Positions 1 through 9,592 of a DNA stretch of 64,000 bases are shown here, one piece after another (positions within the stretch are counted from its first letter, which is position 1; each line of letters begins with the position of its first letter). Below the pieces are notes generated by a model. It did not search any database. It was given only the letters and a program-made list of their open reading frames with translations, and was not told the origin of the DNA. The position numbers and the translations under genes were made by a program. Source of the DNA: Paracoccus lutimaris (GTDB taxonomy: Bacteria > Pseudomonadota > Alphaproteobacteria > Rhodobacterales > Rhodobacteraceae); contig NZ_QPJL01000004.1 in NCBI RefSeq assembly GCF_003337565.1, positions 124,001 to 188,000 of the forward strand, given 5' to 3'.

Positions 1-1555
1 CGCGCGCCAGCTTGTAGAGGCCCTTGCGGTCGCGGCGTTCGCATTCCTCAAGCGTGGTCGCGACATGGACCTCGATGAAGGCGCCGCCAGCCTCGACCAT
101 CTCGCGCACGGCGCGCCGCGTCGCGGTATAGGGCGCGATCGGGGCGCAGATGGCGATGCCGCCGTTCTTGGTGATCTCGCTGGCGACAAAGCCGATGCGC
201 TTGATGTTGATGTCGCGGTGTTCCTTGCTGAAGCCCAGCTCCGAGGACAGGTGCTTGCGCACCACGTCACCGTCGAGCAGCGTCACCGGACGGCCGCCCA
301 TCTCCATCAGCTTGACCATCAGCGCGTTGGCGATGGTCGACTTGCCCGAGCCGGAAAGCCCGGTGAAGAACACCGTGAAGCCCTGCTTGTTGCGCGGCGG
401 CGAGGTGCGGCGCAGCTGGGTCACCACCTCGGGGAAGCTGAACCATTCCGGGATTTCCAGACCTTCGCGCAGGCGGCGGCGCAGTTCGGTCCCCGAGATA
501 TCCAGAATGGTCGCGCCGTCTTCGACCTCGTCGCGGGGCTCGTATTGCGCGCGTTCCTGCACATAGACCATCTGTTTGAAATCGACCATCTCGATGCCGA
601 TTTCGTCCTGATATTTGCGGAACAGCTCTTGCGCGGCATAGGGATCGTAGAAATCCTCGCCCTTGCTGTTCTTGCCCGGGCCGGCATGGTCGCGGCCGAC
701 GATCATATGGGTCAGGCCGTGGTTGCGGCGGATGATGCCGTGCCAGACCGCCTCGCGCGGGCCGGCCATGCGCATGGCAAGGTTCAGCAAGCTCAGATGC
801 GTGGTCGCGGCCGGATATTTGTCCAGAACCGCCTCATAGCAGCGCACGCGGGTGAAGTGGTCCACATCGCCCGGCTTGGTCATGCCGACGACCGGGTGGA
901 TCAGCAGGTTGGCCTGCGCTTCGCGCGCGGCGCGGAAGGTCAGTTCCTGATGGGCGCGGTGCAGCGGGTTGCGGGTCTGGAAGGCGACGATGCGGCGCCA
1001 GCCCAGCTTGCGGAAATAGGCGCGCAGTTCATTGGGGGTGTCGCGGCGGCCGCGAAAATCGTAATGCGTCGGCGGCTGGATGCCGGTGATCGGGCCGCCC
1101 AGATAGACCGGGCCGGCGGTATTGTGCAGGTAGTTCACCGCCGGATGCGCCAGATCGTCGGCGCCAAAGACCTGCTCGGCCTCATGCGCCTTGTTCGGGA
1201 CCCATTTGTCGGTGACCGACAGGATCGCCAGAATGACGCCCTCCTGATCGCGCAGCGCGATGTCCTGGCCCGGCTCGATCTTGTCGGCGAAGTCCTGGCT
1301 GACGTCCAGGTTCACCGGAATCGGCCAGATATCGCCGGTGGTCAGGTGCATGTCCTCGACCACGGAATTGTAATCGGCCTCGGTCAGGAAGCCTTTCAGC
1401 GGGTAGAAGCCGCCATTCATCAACAGTTCAAGGTCGCAGATCTGGCGCGGGGTCAGATCCCAGGACGGCATGTTGCCGGCTTCGGTCTTGAGCTTCTGCG
1501 CCGAATCGGCGCTGACATAAAGTTCGGGGATCGGGGCAAGGTTGGGCTGGGTCAT
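1..1555 (-). CDS. Bifunctional sulfate adenylyltransferase / adenylylsulfate kinase (3' end cut by window)
   Basis: The first 518 codons are visible; the end lies beyond the window. The N-terminal part is an ATP sulfurylase (sulfate + ATP to APS), shown by QTRNPLHRAH near residues 191-200 and the GRDHAGPG motif. The C-terminal part is an APS kinase with the P-loop GLSGSGKST near residues 399-407, followed by DGDVVRKHLSSELGFS. Fusing both activities gives PAPS from sulfate in one cytoplasmic protein, for cysteine synthesis or sulfation. The start is the ATG at 1553-1555 (MTQPNLAPIPELYVSADSAQ), which gives the normal N-terminus of the family; the ribosome binding site is weak. A long open frame runs antisense here and is not a gene. 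Confidence 0.95.
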   Translation of the reverse strand, partial: MTQPNLAPIPELYVSADSAQKLKTEAGNMPSWDLTPRQICDLELLMNGGFYPLKGFLTEADYNSVVEDMHLTTGDIWPIPVNLDVSQDFADKIEPGQDIALRDQEGVILAILSVTDKWVPNKAHEAEQVFGADDLAHPAVNYLHNTAGPVYLGGPITGIQPPTHYDFRGRRDTPNELRAYFRKLGWRRIVAFQTRNPLHRAHQELTFRAAREAQANLLIHPVVGMTKPGDVDHFTRVRCYEAVLDKYPAATTHLSLLNLAMRMAGPREAVWHGIIRRNHGLTHMIVGRDHAGPGKNSKGEDFYDPYAAQELFRKYQDEIGIEMVDFKQMVYVQERAQYEPRDEVEDGATILDISGTELRRRLREGLEIPEWFSFPEVVTQLRRTSPPRNKQGFTVFFTGLSGSGKSTIANALMVKLMEMGGRPVTLLDGDVVRKHLSSELGFSKEHRDINIKRIGFVASEITKNGGIAICAPIAPYTATRRAVREMVEAGGAFIEVHVATTLEECERRDRKGLYKLAR

Positions 1556-1842
1556 CGGTTACTCGGCGGTTTGATCAGGGCCGGAACAGCTGGCCCACAG
1601 CGAAAAAGGACATGGCGGCCGAAAAAATCCCGGCCCCCGGTTTCGGCTTGCCCTTAGCCGTCAAATTTCGCGGATTCAACAGAAGGTTTCAGGGTTTTCC
1701 CGCACTGTGTCGCATATCGGCCATGCATCGCCAAAAGGCCGGAATCTGACCGAAAAGGCTTGGTTTCCGCGCGCCGCCGCGCCGCCGCAAAGGCTTTCGC
1801 GGCAGCAGCGTATGGCCGGAACGCCGTCCCGGCCCGGGCGTC

Positions 1843-2889
<1,047 letters not shown>

Positions 2890-2950
2890 CTAGGTAATCA
2901 CGCCCGCGCCCGCATGCAATCCGCAGGAAGGTACGACCGTGCCCCAAGGG

Positions 2951-3002
2951 AATTTTTGAAATTATATTGCGCGAATACACCCGGCACGGTAGTTTCCGGA
3001 AA
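2951..3002. promoter_or_regulatory. Two dyads in the trxB-lrp divergent gap
   Basis: An AT-rich block contains AATTT-TTG-AAATT (2951-2963) and the perfect 10-bp palindrome TTTCCGGAAA (2993-3002), which sits 36 nt before the start of the Lrp-type regulator. Lrp/AsnC proteins bind loosely conserved AT-rich dyads and often repress themselves, so these are reasonable autoregulatory sites. This is inference from position and symmetry only. Confidence 0.35.
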
Positions 3003-3037
3003 AAATTCAGGCCGACACCCGGCCCACGAGGACATTG

Positions 3038-3538
3038 ATGAGCGCCGCCCGACTAGACGAAATCGACCGGAAAATCCTTTCCGAACTGCAGGCGGATGGC
3101 CGGATGACCAATGTCGAGCTGGCCCGCCGGGTAGGAATTTCCGCGCCGCCCTGCCTGCGCCGCGTCCGCGCGCTTGAGGAAATGGGCTATATCCGCGGCT
3201 ATCACGCCGATATCGACGCGCGCGAGCTGGGATTCGAGGTGCAGGTCTTTGCCATGGTGCGGCTGATCAACCAGTCCGAGCGCGACCTTTCCGCCTTTGA
3301 GGCGCTGGCCCAGGGCTGGCCCTTGGTCCGCGAATGCCACATGCTGAACGGCGAGATCGACTTCATCCTGAAATGCGTCTCGCCCGACCTGCCGACCTTC
3401 CAGCGTTTCCTGACCGAGCATCTGACCTCGGCCCCGAATGTCGCCTCGGTCAAGACCAGCCTCGTGATCCGCTGCGCCAAGGACGAGCCGGGCGTGCCCT
3501 TCTCGATCGTCGAGGAACGCGCGGCAACGCAGGGTTAA
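3038..3538 (+). CDS. Lrp/AsnC family transcriptional regulator
   Basis: The 166-residue protein has an N-terminal winged helix-turn-helix (LDEIDRKILSELQADGRMTN, then VELARRVGISAPPCLRRVRALE, residues 6-50). A C-terminal RAM/AsnC ligand-binding domain with the usual E-C-H-M-L-N-G-E-I-D-F-I-L motif follows. Such proteins sense amino acids or related small molecules and act as oligomeric DNA-wrapping regulators. The ATG at 3038 is preferred over the TTG three bases upstream, with GAGGA at 3028-3032 as the ribosome binding site. The stop overlaps the stop of the convergent DUF6314 gene inside a palindromic TTAA at 3535-3538. Confidence 0.9.
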   Translation: MSAARLDEIDRKILSELQADGRMTNVELARRVGISAPPCLRRVRALEEMGYIRGYHADIDARELGFEVQVFAMVRLINQSERDLSAFEALAQGWPLVRECHMLNGEIDFILKCVSPDLPTFQRFLTEHLTSAPNVASVKTSLVIRCAKDEPGVPFSIVEERAATQG

Positions 3539-3972
3539 GACGCGGGAACGTAGTCCGTTTCCAGCAGATAGTCCTTTTTCGGGCCGGTGACGCGGTGGCG
3601 GATCATCAGCGCAGGCGGCCGTCCCGGCAGGATGCGATAATCCGACCGATAGATGTCCTGCCCGCAGGGATGATGGCCCTGCCCCGTCCATGCGCCATTC
3701 GCCCAAACCAGATCGACGCGCTGGAACAGCCCCTGCGAAGGTCCGTCGAACAGGATCGTCATGCCCTGCCCGTCGATCCGGTAGAGATAGTTGCGAAAGA
3801 AGCTCAGCTCGCGCCCGTCGGGCAGGATCGCGCGGCCTTCCTCGTGATAGCGCAGGCAGTCCGGACTGTCGGCCCGGAACTCCGCCGTGCCCTGCATGCG
3901 CTCGCCGGTTGAGGCATGGCGCTGAAAGCGCCAGCGCCCGGTCAGCGCGGCCATGACCGTTGGATCGGCCAT
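3535..3972 (-). CDS. DUF6314 family protein
   Basis: The 145-residue soluble protein begins MADPTVMAALTGRWRFQRH and matches the DUF6314 pattern known from Rhodobacterales. It has a G-x-W-x-F opening, an alternating beta-strand pattern (YHEEGRAILPDGRELSFFRN, later YRIDGQGMTILFDG) and the ending H-R-V-T-G-P-K-K-D-Y. The fold looks like a small beta-barrel, but no function is established and I can suggest none. It starts 2 nt after the stop of pgeF, so it is probably the last gene of the lgt-midA-pgeF unit. An upstream in-frame start at 4086 would overlap pgeF heavily and is rejected. Confidence 0.8.
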   Translation of the reverse strand: MADPTVMAALTGRWRFQRHASTGERMQGTAEFRADSPDCLRYHEEGRAILPDGRELSFFRNYLYRIDGQGMTILFDGPSQGLFQRVDLVWANGAWTGQGHHPCGQDIYRSDYRILPGRPPALMIRHRVTGPKKDYLLETDYVPAS

Positions 3973-3974
3973 GG

Positions 3975-4739
3975 CTACAGCCGGATGACCGAGATCAGCC
4001 GGCCATAATCGACCTCGTGCAGATGGGTGCTGCGGCGATAGGAAAAGAACCGCTCGGGATCGGTATAGGTGCAGCGGCCGATCCATTCCGCATCAGTGCC
4101 CGCCTCGCGCAGCCGCATCAGCCCATAGGAGGGCAGATCGAACATCGGCCGCCCGTTCGGCCCACCGGCGAAAAAGCGGTGATGGCCGGGATCGTCGCTC
4201 AGGAATTCGTCCATGAATTCCGGGCTGACCTCATAGGCGCGCTGGCTGATCGTCGGGCCGATGACGGCGCGGATGCGGCGCGCGCCAAGGTCGGCCATGG
4301 CCCCCAGAGCGGCCTCGATCACGCCGGCAAGTGCGCCTTTCCAGCCAGCATGGACAGCGCCGATGACGCCAGCCTGCGGATCGGCCAACAGGATCGGCTG
4401 GCAATCGGCGGTCAGCACCGCGATGGCGATGCCGGGCTGGTCGGTGACGATGGCATCGGCGCGCGTCTTGCCGATTTCCGGCAATTGCGCGGCGTCGGTG
4501 ACCACCGCGACCTCGGCCGAATGGGTCTGGTGCACGGTCAGCAGCGCCGCGGGGGCCACCCCCATCGCCTCGGCCACGCGGGCACGGTTGATCGCCACGA
4601 TCTCGCCCTGATCGCTTGAGCCAAAACCGCAGTTCAGCCCCGCGAACAGCCCCGAAGAGGCGCCGCCGCGCCGGGTGAAAAAGCCGTGCCGGACCGGGTC
4701 AAGCAGCGGATGGGTCAGGATTTCCAGCGTCGTGTGCAT
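3975..4739 (-). CDS. pgeF: Purine nucleoside phosphorylase / polyphenol oxidase-like protein (PgeF/YfiH family)
   Basis: The 254-residue protein carries the family's metal site: VHQTHSAEV, LTADCQPILL and AVHAGWKGAL, plus a C-terminal CTYTDPERFFSYRRS. Members were called laccases. Later work assigns purine nucleoside phosphorylase and adenosine deaminase activity to the human and bacterial family, and the E. coli homologue is linked to peptidoglycan editing. The start could be either of two adjacent ATGs (4742 or 4739); both overlap the end of midA by about 40 nt. It is the third gene of a compact minus-strand unit. Confidence 0.9.
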   Translation of the reverse strand: MHTTLEILTHPLLDPVRHGFFTRRGGASSGLFAGLNCGFGSSDQGEIVAINRARVAEAMGVAPAALLTVHQTHSAEVAVVTDAAQLPEIGKTRADAIVTDQPGIAIAVLTADCQPILLADPQAGVIGAVHAGWKGALAGVIEAALGAMADLGARRIRAVIGPTISQRAYEVSPEFMDEFLSDDPGHHRFFAGGPNGRPMFDLPSYGLMRLREAGTDAEWIGRCTYTDPERFFSYRRSTHLHEVDYGRLISVIRL

Positions 4740-5781
4740 CATTGTCCAGAGGTTCGAATCCGGGGGGAACTGGCACATCTGGCGCCCAAAGGGCCAGAAC
4801 TTTGAACAGGTGACCCATTTCCGCAGGCGCGGTCAAGCGATGAAGCGCCGCCATCGCGTCCTGATCGCCGGCCTGCGCCAGCCGCTCGGCACGGGCCGCA
4901 ATGCCCAGCCGCAGCAGCCATTCGCCCTGCGTGACCATGCGCGAAACCCGCGCCCCCGCCGCCTGCGCAGCCTGCGCCAAGGGCGCGAAATCGACATGGG
5001 CGGTCAGATCGGCCTCGCCGGGATGGGCAAGGGGGTCCTCGGGCGCGTGGCGGCGCAGGGCCTGAAACGTGTCGCCCCAGCCCTGCCAGTTTCCGTAATC
5101 GATGGCGATGGCCAGCCCGCCATGGTCAGCGATGCGCCGGGCGATCTGGGTCATGATCGGCGCAGCCTCGGGGCAGAGCTCGTGGATCTCGCGCAACCGT
5201 GCCTCGGGGCCGGGGGTCGGCGCGGCAAGGCCAAGCGCCAGATTGCCGGCATCGTCCAGATGCACGACCCGCTCGGCCCAGCCCTGTTCGGCGCGCTGGA
5301 ATTGCCGGATCGGCAGCGCGTCGAAAAACTCGTTTGCTATCAAAAACAAAGCGCTTTCAGGAAGATCTGAGACGGAATCGAGGTGCTGGACCGCCCCCAG
5401 CCTGTCGCGCTGGACCTGCCGCAGATGTGGGGAGGCCTCGATCAGCGTGACCTGCGCCGCCTCATGCATGCCGGGGACAATGCGGATCGCGCGCAGGATA
5501 TCGGCCATCAGCGTGCCGCGCCCCGGCCCGATCTCGGCCAGCGTAAAGGGCGCGGGGCGGCCCTGATCCAGCCATGACTGCGCCAGCGCCAGCCCGATCA
5601 TCTCGCCAAACATCTGGCTGATCTCGGGCGCGGTGGTGAAATCACCTGCCACGCCAAAGGGGTCGCGCGTGGCGTAATAGCCATGGCGCGGATGCAGCAG
5701 GCACAGCCGCATGTATTCGTCCAGCCGCATCGGCCCCGAGGCGGCGATCTGGGCCGCGATCACTTGGGCCAAAGGCGTCAT
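4699..5781 (-). CDS. Class I SAM-dependent methyltransferase, NDUFAF7/MidA family
   Basis: The 360-residue protein has the DUF185/MidA layout. The N-terminal [19 protein letters not shown] is followed by the SAM-binding [16 protein letters not shown] motif near residue 100, then [16 protein letters not shown] and [20 protein letters not shown]. The mitochondrial homologue methylates an arginine of complex I subunit NDUFS2 during assembly. A role in complex I assembly is plausible for an organism of this kind but is inferred by homology. Its start overlaps the lgt stop by 4 nt (ATGA at 5778-5781), so the two are translationally coupled. Confidence 0.92.
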   Translation of the reverse strand: MTPLAQVIAAQIAASGPMRLDEYMRLCLLHPRHGYYATRDPFGVAGDFTTAPEISQMFGEMIGLALAQSWLDQGRPAPFTLAEIGPGRGTLMADILRAIRIVPGMHEAAQVTLIEASPHLRQVQRDRLGAVQHLDSVSDLPESALFLIANEFFDALPIRQFQRAEQGWAERVVHLDDAGNLALGLAAPTPGPEARLREIHELCPEAAPIMTQIARRIADHGGLAIAIDYGNWQGWGDTFQALRRHAPEDPLAHPGEADLTAHVDFAPLAQAAQAAGARVSRMVTQGEWLLRLGIAARAERLAQAGDQDAMAALHRLTAPAEMGHLFKVLALWAPDVPVPPGFEPLDNDAHDAGNPDPSAA

Positions 5782-6671
5782 GCGGCGATCTGGCTTGCGA
5801 CGGCAGGACGCCTGCGCGCCCGGATCAGGAAGACCAGCCCGACCAGCACCATCGGCAACGACAGCAGCTGGCCCATGGTGATCCCCCAGACCGGCCCGCC
5901 CAGCACATGGCCCAGCGGGTTGTCGGGGGTGATGAATTGCGCATCGGCCTGACGAAAGAACTCGACCACAAAGCGCGACAGGCCATAGCCCATCAGGAAG
6001 ATCCCCAGCGCCTGCCCCGGACGGCGCAAGCCGCCCGCGCGGACCAGCGCGAACAGGACCAGTGCCAGCAGCACACCCTCAAGCCCGGCCTCGTAAAGCT
6101 GGCTGGGATGGCGCGCGCAAAGCCCCTCGACACCCGGGCAATCCTGCGCGGCCACGCCGGGAAAGATCACCCCCCAGGGCGCATCGGTCGGACGGCCCCA
6201 CAGCTCGGCATTGATGAAATTCGCGATCCGGCCCAGTCCCAGCCCGATGGGTGTCGCCACCGCCAGCGCATCCGAGAGCCGCAGAAGATTGATCCCATGC
6301 CGGCGGCAGAACCACCACGAGGCCAGAACCACGCCCAGAAACCCGCCATGAAAGGACATGCCGCCCTTCCAGAGCACCGGGATCTGCGAGGGGTTCGCCA
6401 GATAATAGGCCGGTTCATAGAACAGCACGAATCCCAGACGCCCGCCCAGCACCACGCCAAGGATGATCCAGGTCAGCAATTCCTCGACCTGCTGGGGCCG
6501 CATCGGGGGCGCATCGCCCCAAAGCGCAGGCCGGCGCATCAGCGCGGTCACGATCCACCAGCCGATCAGCAACCCGACCAGATAGGCCAGCGCATACCAG
6601 CGCAGCGCCAGTTCCATGCCGAAAAGCTGGATCGTGAAGATTTCGGGCGAGATCTGCGGGAAAGGGATCAT
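5778..6671 (-). CDS. lgt: Prolipoprotein diacylglyceryl transferase
   Basis: The 297-residue inner-membrane enzyme transfers diacylglycerol from phosphatidylglycerol to the lipobox cysteine of prelipoproteins. Seven or so hydrophobic segments are visible, with the signature [17 protein letters not shown] and the Lgt box [18 protein letters not shown] conserved arginine-rich [12 protein letters not shown] loop follows. The ATG at 6671 is chosen because GAGGAG lies just before it and the protein then begins with the family's usual periplasmic stretch. A longer frame to 6749 has no such support. It leads the lgt-midA-pgeF-DUF6314 unit and is divergent from ubiK. Confidence 0.97.
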   Translation of the reverse strand: MIPFPQISPEIFTIQLFGMELALRWYALAYLVGLLIGWWIVTALMRRPALWGDAPPMRPQQVEELLTWIILGVVLGGRLGFVLFYEPAYYLANPSQIPVLWKGGMSFHGGFLGVVLASWWFCRRHGINLLRLSDALAVATPIGLGLGRIANFINAELWGRPTDAPWGVIFPGVAAQDCPGVEGLCARHPSQLYEAGLEGVLLALVLFALVRAGGLRRPGQALGIFLMGYGLSRFVVEFFRQADAQFITPDNPLGHVLGGPVWGITMGQLLSLPMVLVGLVFLIRARRRPAVASQIAA

Positions 6672-6781
6672 GGGCTCCTCGTCTTCGGGGCAGGCTAAGC
6701 GGTCGGCATCGGCCGTCAAGCGATTGAACAGCCGCTGCGGGAAGGCCATATAGGGGGCAAACCCGATCCGAAAGGCCCGCC

Positions 6782-7030
6782 ATGACCGCGAACAACCGTT
6801 TCTTCGACGATCTCTCGAAATTGATGACCAATGCCATGGGCGTGGCCCAGGGCGCCAAGGACGAGGCCCAGACCGCCTTCAACGGCTGGATCGACCGCTG
6901 GCTGGCCGAGCGCGACTTCGTCACCCGCGAGGAATTCGAGGCGGTGCGCGAAATGGCGATCAAGGCCCGCACCGAGAATGCCGAATTGCGCGCCCGTCTG
7001 GACGCGCTTGAGGGCAAGCCCCAGGGCTGA
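6782..7030 (+). CDS. ubiK: Ubiquinone biosynthesis accessory factor UbiK (BMFP family)
   Basis: The 82-residue protein starts [20 protein letters not shown] and ends in a helix with the pattern [20 protein letters not shown]. This is the amphipathic N-terminus plus C-terminal coiled coil of the YqiC/UbiK family. Family members trimerise, bind membranes, and help the UbiJ-containing complex make ubiquinone under air. It lies alone between divergent lgt and the convergent DUF6476 gene, whose stop is 2 nt away. Confidence 0.9.
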   Translation: MTANNRFFDDLSKLMTNAMGVAQGAKDEAQTAFNGWIDRWLAERDFVTREEFEAVREMAIKARTENAELRARLDALEGKPQG

Positions 7031-7032
7031 AC

Positions 7033-7338
7033 TCAGGGCTGAACCCGGTCCTTGAGCCGGCCCTGCCTGTCGTAAAGCAGCACCTCGCCCGTTTCCGTCA
7101 CCACCACGACCCAGTTGCGGGCAAAGGTGACGGCGGCGGGCGCGGCGCCTTCGGGCAGGGCGATCTGTTCGGGCAGCTCGGGCAAGGGTGCCTCGGACAG
7201 GCGCAGCCACAAAAGCCCCGCGATCGCCAGCACCCCCACCCCCATCACCACCGCCAGCGAGGTCACGAGGATGCGCAGCCAGCGCAGCATCGGCAGCGCT
7301 TCCTCTGGCCCCGGTTCCACCTTATCATCCCGCGCCAT
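7033..7338 (-). CDS. DUF6476 family small membrane protein
   Basis: The 101-residue protein has a charged head (MARDDKVEPGPEEALPMLRW), one transmembrane helix (about residues 25-47, LVTSLAVVMGVGVLAIAGLL) and a periplasmic tail that includes RNWVVVVTETGEVLLYDRQG. This layout matches DUF6476 proteins of Rhodobacterales; no function is known. The start ATG at 7336-7338 shares the sequence CATG with the ATG of the divergent pseudouridine synthase, so both genes begin within the same four bases. A shorter start at the later MLRW methionine (about 7287) is possible. Confidence 0.75.
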   Translation of the reverse strand: MARDDKVEPGPEEALPMLRWLRILVTSLAVVMGVGVLAIAGLLWLRLSEAPLPELPEQIALPEGAAPAAVTFARNWVVVVTETGEVLLYDRQGRLKDRVQP

Positions 7339-8383
7339 GGCCGAAATCCTCATCACCATTCCCGAAGGTCTTTCCGACCGGCTTGATAAGGCCCTTGCCG
7401 CCGCCGCGCCAGAGGAGGCTGCGCTGTCGCGCTCGCGCCTGACGCGGCTGATCGCCGAGGGCGCGGTGACCGGGCCCTCTGGCCCCGTGCGCGACGGCAA
7501 GGCCCGGGCCGAGCCGGGCGAATACAGCATCGAGATCGGCGAGCCCGAGGCGCTGGACGCCCGGCCCGAAAACATTCCACTGAACATCGCCTATGAGGAT
7601 GCCGACCTGATCGTGGTCGACAAGCCCGCCGGCATGGTGGTCCATCCCGCCCCCGGCGCACCCTCTGGAACGTTGGTGAACGCGCTGCTCTGGCATTGCG
7701 CCGACAGCCTGTCGGGGATCGGCGGGGCGGCGCGCCCGGGGATCGTGCACCGCATCGACAAGGACACGTCCGGCCTGCTGGTGGTGGCGAAAACCGACCG
7801 CGCCCATCAGGGGCTGGCGCGGCAATTCGCCGATCACAGCGCCAGCCGCCGCTATCTGGCCCTTGCCCACGGCATGATCGACGCCGCCGATGCGCGGCTG
7901 CGCGGGTTGCCCGGCATCGCCTTTGAGCCGGGCGGCGTCCTGCGCATCACCACCATGCTGGGCCGCCACCCGACCGATCGCCAGCGTCAGGCGGTCAGCT
8001 TTGACCGCGGCCGCCATGCGGTGACGCGGGCCCGCCCGCTTGAGGCATTCGGCACGCCGCCCGCCGCCATGCTGGTCGAATGCCGGCTGGAAACCGGGCG
8101 CACCCATCAAATCCGCGTGCATATGGCCCATGCCGGGCTGGGACTGGTCGGCGACCCGGTCTATAGTGGGGCAAGGCGCGCCTCGGCCAAGGCTTTGGGG
8201 GCGGATCTGGCCGGTGCTATCGCCGGTTTTCCCCGTCAGGCGCTGCATGCGGCCGAGCTGGGCTTTGACCATCCGGTCAGCGGCGACAGGCTGAGTTTTA
8301 CCAGCCCGCTGCCGCCCGATATGGCCGGGCTTCTGGACAGGCTGCGCGGGGCTTCCGGCACGGCGGAACTTGAAATACGCTGA
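7337..8383 (+). CDS. RluA family 23S rRNA/tRNA pseudouridine synthase (RluD-like)
   Basis: The 348-residue protein starts with an S4-like RNA-binding region (RLDKALAAAAPEEAALSRSRLTRLI). The catalytic domain follows, with motif II RPGIVHRIDKDTSGLLVVAKT, whose aspartate is the nucleophile, and the ETGRTHQIRVHMAHAGLGLVGDPVYSG block. RluA-type enzymes isomerise uridine to pseudouridine in rRNA or tRNA. RluD (23S helix 69) is the closest in layout, but the exact target cannot be read from sequence. The gene is divergent from DUF6476 and runs up to the rpoH promoter. Confidence 0.93.
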   Translation: MAEILITIPEGLSDRLDKALAAAAPEEAALSRSRLTRLIAEGAVTGPSGPVRDGKARAEPGEYSIEIGEPEALDARPENIPLNIAYEDADLIVVDKPAGMVVHPAPGAPSGTLVNALLWHCADSLSGIGGAARPGIVHRIDKDTSGLLVVAKTDRAHQGLARQFADHSASRRYLALAHGMIDAADARLRGLPGIAFEPGGVLRITTMLGRHPTDRQRQAVSFDRGRHAVTRARPLEAFGTPPAAMLVECRLETGRTHQIRVHMAHAGLGLVGDPVYSGARRASAKALGADLAGAIAGFPRQALHAAELGFDHPVSGDRLSFTSPLPPDMAGLLDRLRGASGTAELEIR

Positions 8384-8398
8384 TAGCGTTCACATTTA
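8369..8398 (+). promoter_or_regulatory. Candidate heat-shock (sigma-32) promoter for rpoH
   Basis: CTTGAAA at 8369-8375 is followed after 14 nt by TCACATTTA at 8390-8398, which fits the E. coli sigma-32 consensus (CTTGAAA, then CCCCATnTA) at all seven -35 positions and most -10 positions. It lies 33 nt before the rpoH start and overlaps the end of the upstream gene. If real, RpoH drives its own transcription, as reported for Caulobacter rpoH. Confidence 0.45.
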
Positions 8399-8430
8399 CC
8401 CGCTAAAACCGCGGGACAGGGAATTTTCAG

Positions 8431-9336
8431 ATGGCAACTTATCAGAACCTTCCGGCGCCCAGCCCCGAACAGGGGCTGAACCGCTATCTTCAGGAAATCC
8501 GCAAGTTTCCCCTGCTGGAACCCGAAGAGGAATACATGCTGGCCAAGGCCTGGGTGGACCATGAGGACCCCGAGGCCGCGCAGCGTCTGGTGACCAGCCA
8601 CCTGCGGCTGGCCGCCAAGATCGCCATGGGCTATCGCGGCTATGGCCTGCCCCAGGCCGAGGTCATCTCGGAGGCCAATGTCGGCCTGATGCAGGCGGTC
8701 AAGCGCTTTGACCCGGAAAAAGGCTTCCGGCTGGCCACTTACGCGATGTGGTGGATTCGCGCCTCGATCCAGGAATATATCCTGCGGTCGTGGTCCTTGG
8801 TGAAAATGGGCACGACCAGCGCGCAGAAAAAGCTGTTCTTCAACCTGCGCAAGGCCAAGTCCAAGCTGGGCGCACTTGAGGAAGGCGACCTGCGCCCCGA
8901 GAACGTCGCCCTGATCGCCCATGACCTGAACGTGACCGAACAGGAAGTCATCGACATGAACCGCCGCCTGTCGGGGGGCGATGCCTCGCTGAACGCGACG
9001 GTGGGTTCGGGCGACGGCGAATCGACGGCGCAATGGCAGGACTGGCTGGAGGACGAGGACGCCAATCAGGCCGAAGCCTTTGCCGAGGCTGACGAGATGT
9101 CGGCGCGTCGTGAAATGCTGATTTCCGCCATGGATGTGCTGAACGACCGCGAAAAGGACATCCTGATGGAGCGGCGGCTGCGCGACGACCCGATGACGCT
9201 GGAGGATCTGTCGGCGCGCTATGACGTCTCGCGCGAGCGGATCCGCCAGATCGAGGTGCGCGCCTTTGAAAAGCTGCAAAAGCGTATCCGGGAACTGGCG
9301 CGGGATCGCGGCATGACCGTCCCCGAGGAAGCCTGA
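8431..9336 (+). CDS. rpoH: RNA polymerase sigma-32 factor RpoH
   Basis: The 301-residue sigma-70 family protein contains region 2 with DNA melting (FRLATYAMWWIRASIQEYIL), the RpoH box region (TTSAQKKLFFNLRKAKSKL) and a region 4 helix-turn-helix (MTLEDLSARYDVSRERIRQIE). It directs RNA polymerase to heat-shock promoters for chaperones and proteases. Alphaproteobacteria often carry two rpoH paralogues with partly different stress regulons; which one this is cannot be told here. It is monocistronic, with a candidate self-recognised promoter at 8369-8398. Confidence 0.96.
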   Translation: MATYQNLPAPSPEQGLNRYLQEIRKFPLLEPEEEYMLAKAWVDHEDPEAAQRLVTSHLRLAAKIAMGYRGYGLPQAEVISEANVGLMQAVKRFDPEKGFRLATYAMWWIRASIQEYILRSWSLVKMGTTSAQKKLFFNLRKAKSKLGALEEGDLRPENVALIAHDLNVTEQEVIDMNRRLSGGDASLNATVGSGDGESTAQWQDWLEDEDANQAEAFAEADEMSARREMLISAMDVLNDREKDILMERRLRDDPMTLEDLSARYDVSRERIRQIEVRAFEKLQKRIRELARDRGMTVPEEA

Positions 9337-9351
9337 GACACCCAGGCCCTC

Positions 9352-9381
9352 CGGCCCGGCCATTGCAACATGACCGGGCCG
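9352..9381 (+). terminator. Hairpin after rpoH (no U-tract)
   Basis: CGGCCCGG (9352-9359) and CCGGGCCG (9374-9381) form a perfect 8-bp stem around a 14-nt loop, 16 nt after the rpoH stop. No run of T follows, so this is a weak terminator candidate or an mRNA-end stabiliser. Confidence 0.35.
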
Positions 9382-9592
9382 CGCCGGACACGCATGTGGC
9401 GTGTTGCTTTTGTCGCGAACAATTCTGCGGCGATTTCACACCTTGGCCCGTGGCAAGCGAGACGAATTTTTCCCCCGTCCGCAGCCGGACGCTCTGGCGC
9501 AGCGGTGGTTTTTTCGTGACAAGGGGCGAAGTTGACCACCGCCTCGCTTGGCTTAAGGTCAGGGCAAGGCAGCAGGAACCGGTGGCGCAAGC

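Noticed and set aside
65-1657. Long plus-strand open frame opposite the sulfurylase/APS kinase
   Set aside because: It is the antisense of a well-supported gene; its translation has the His/Gln/Asp-rich look of a reverse frame in GC-rich DNA.
3975-4739. True multicopper laccase
   Set aside because: The protein is a PgeF/YfiH-family single domain and lacks the multicopper oxidase copper motifs.
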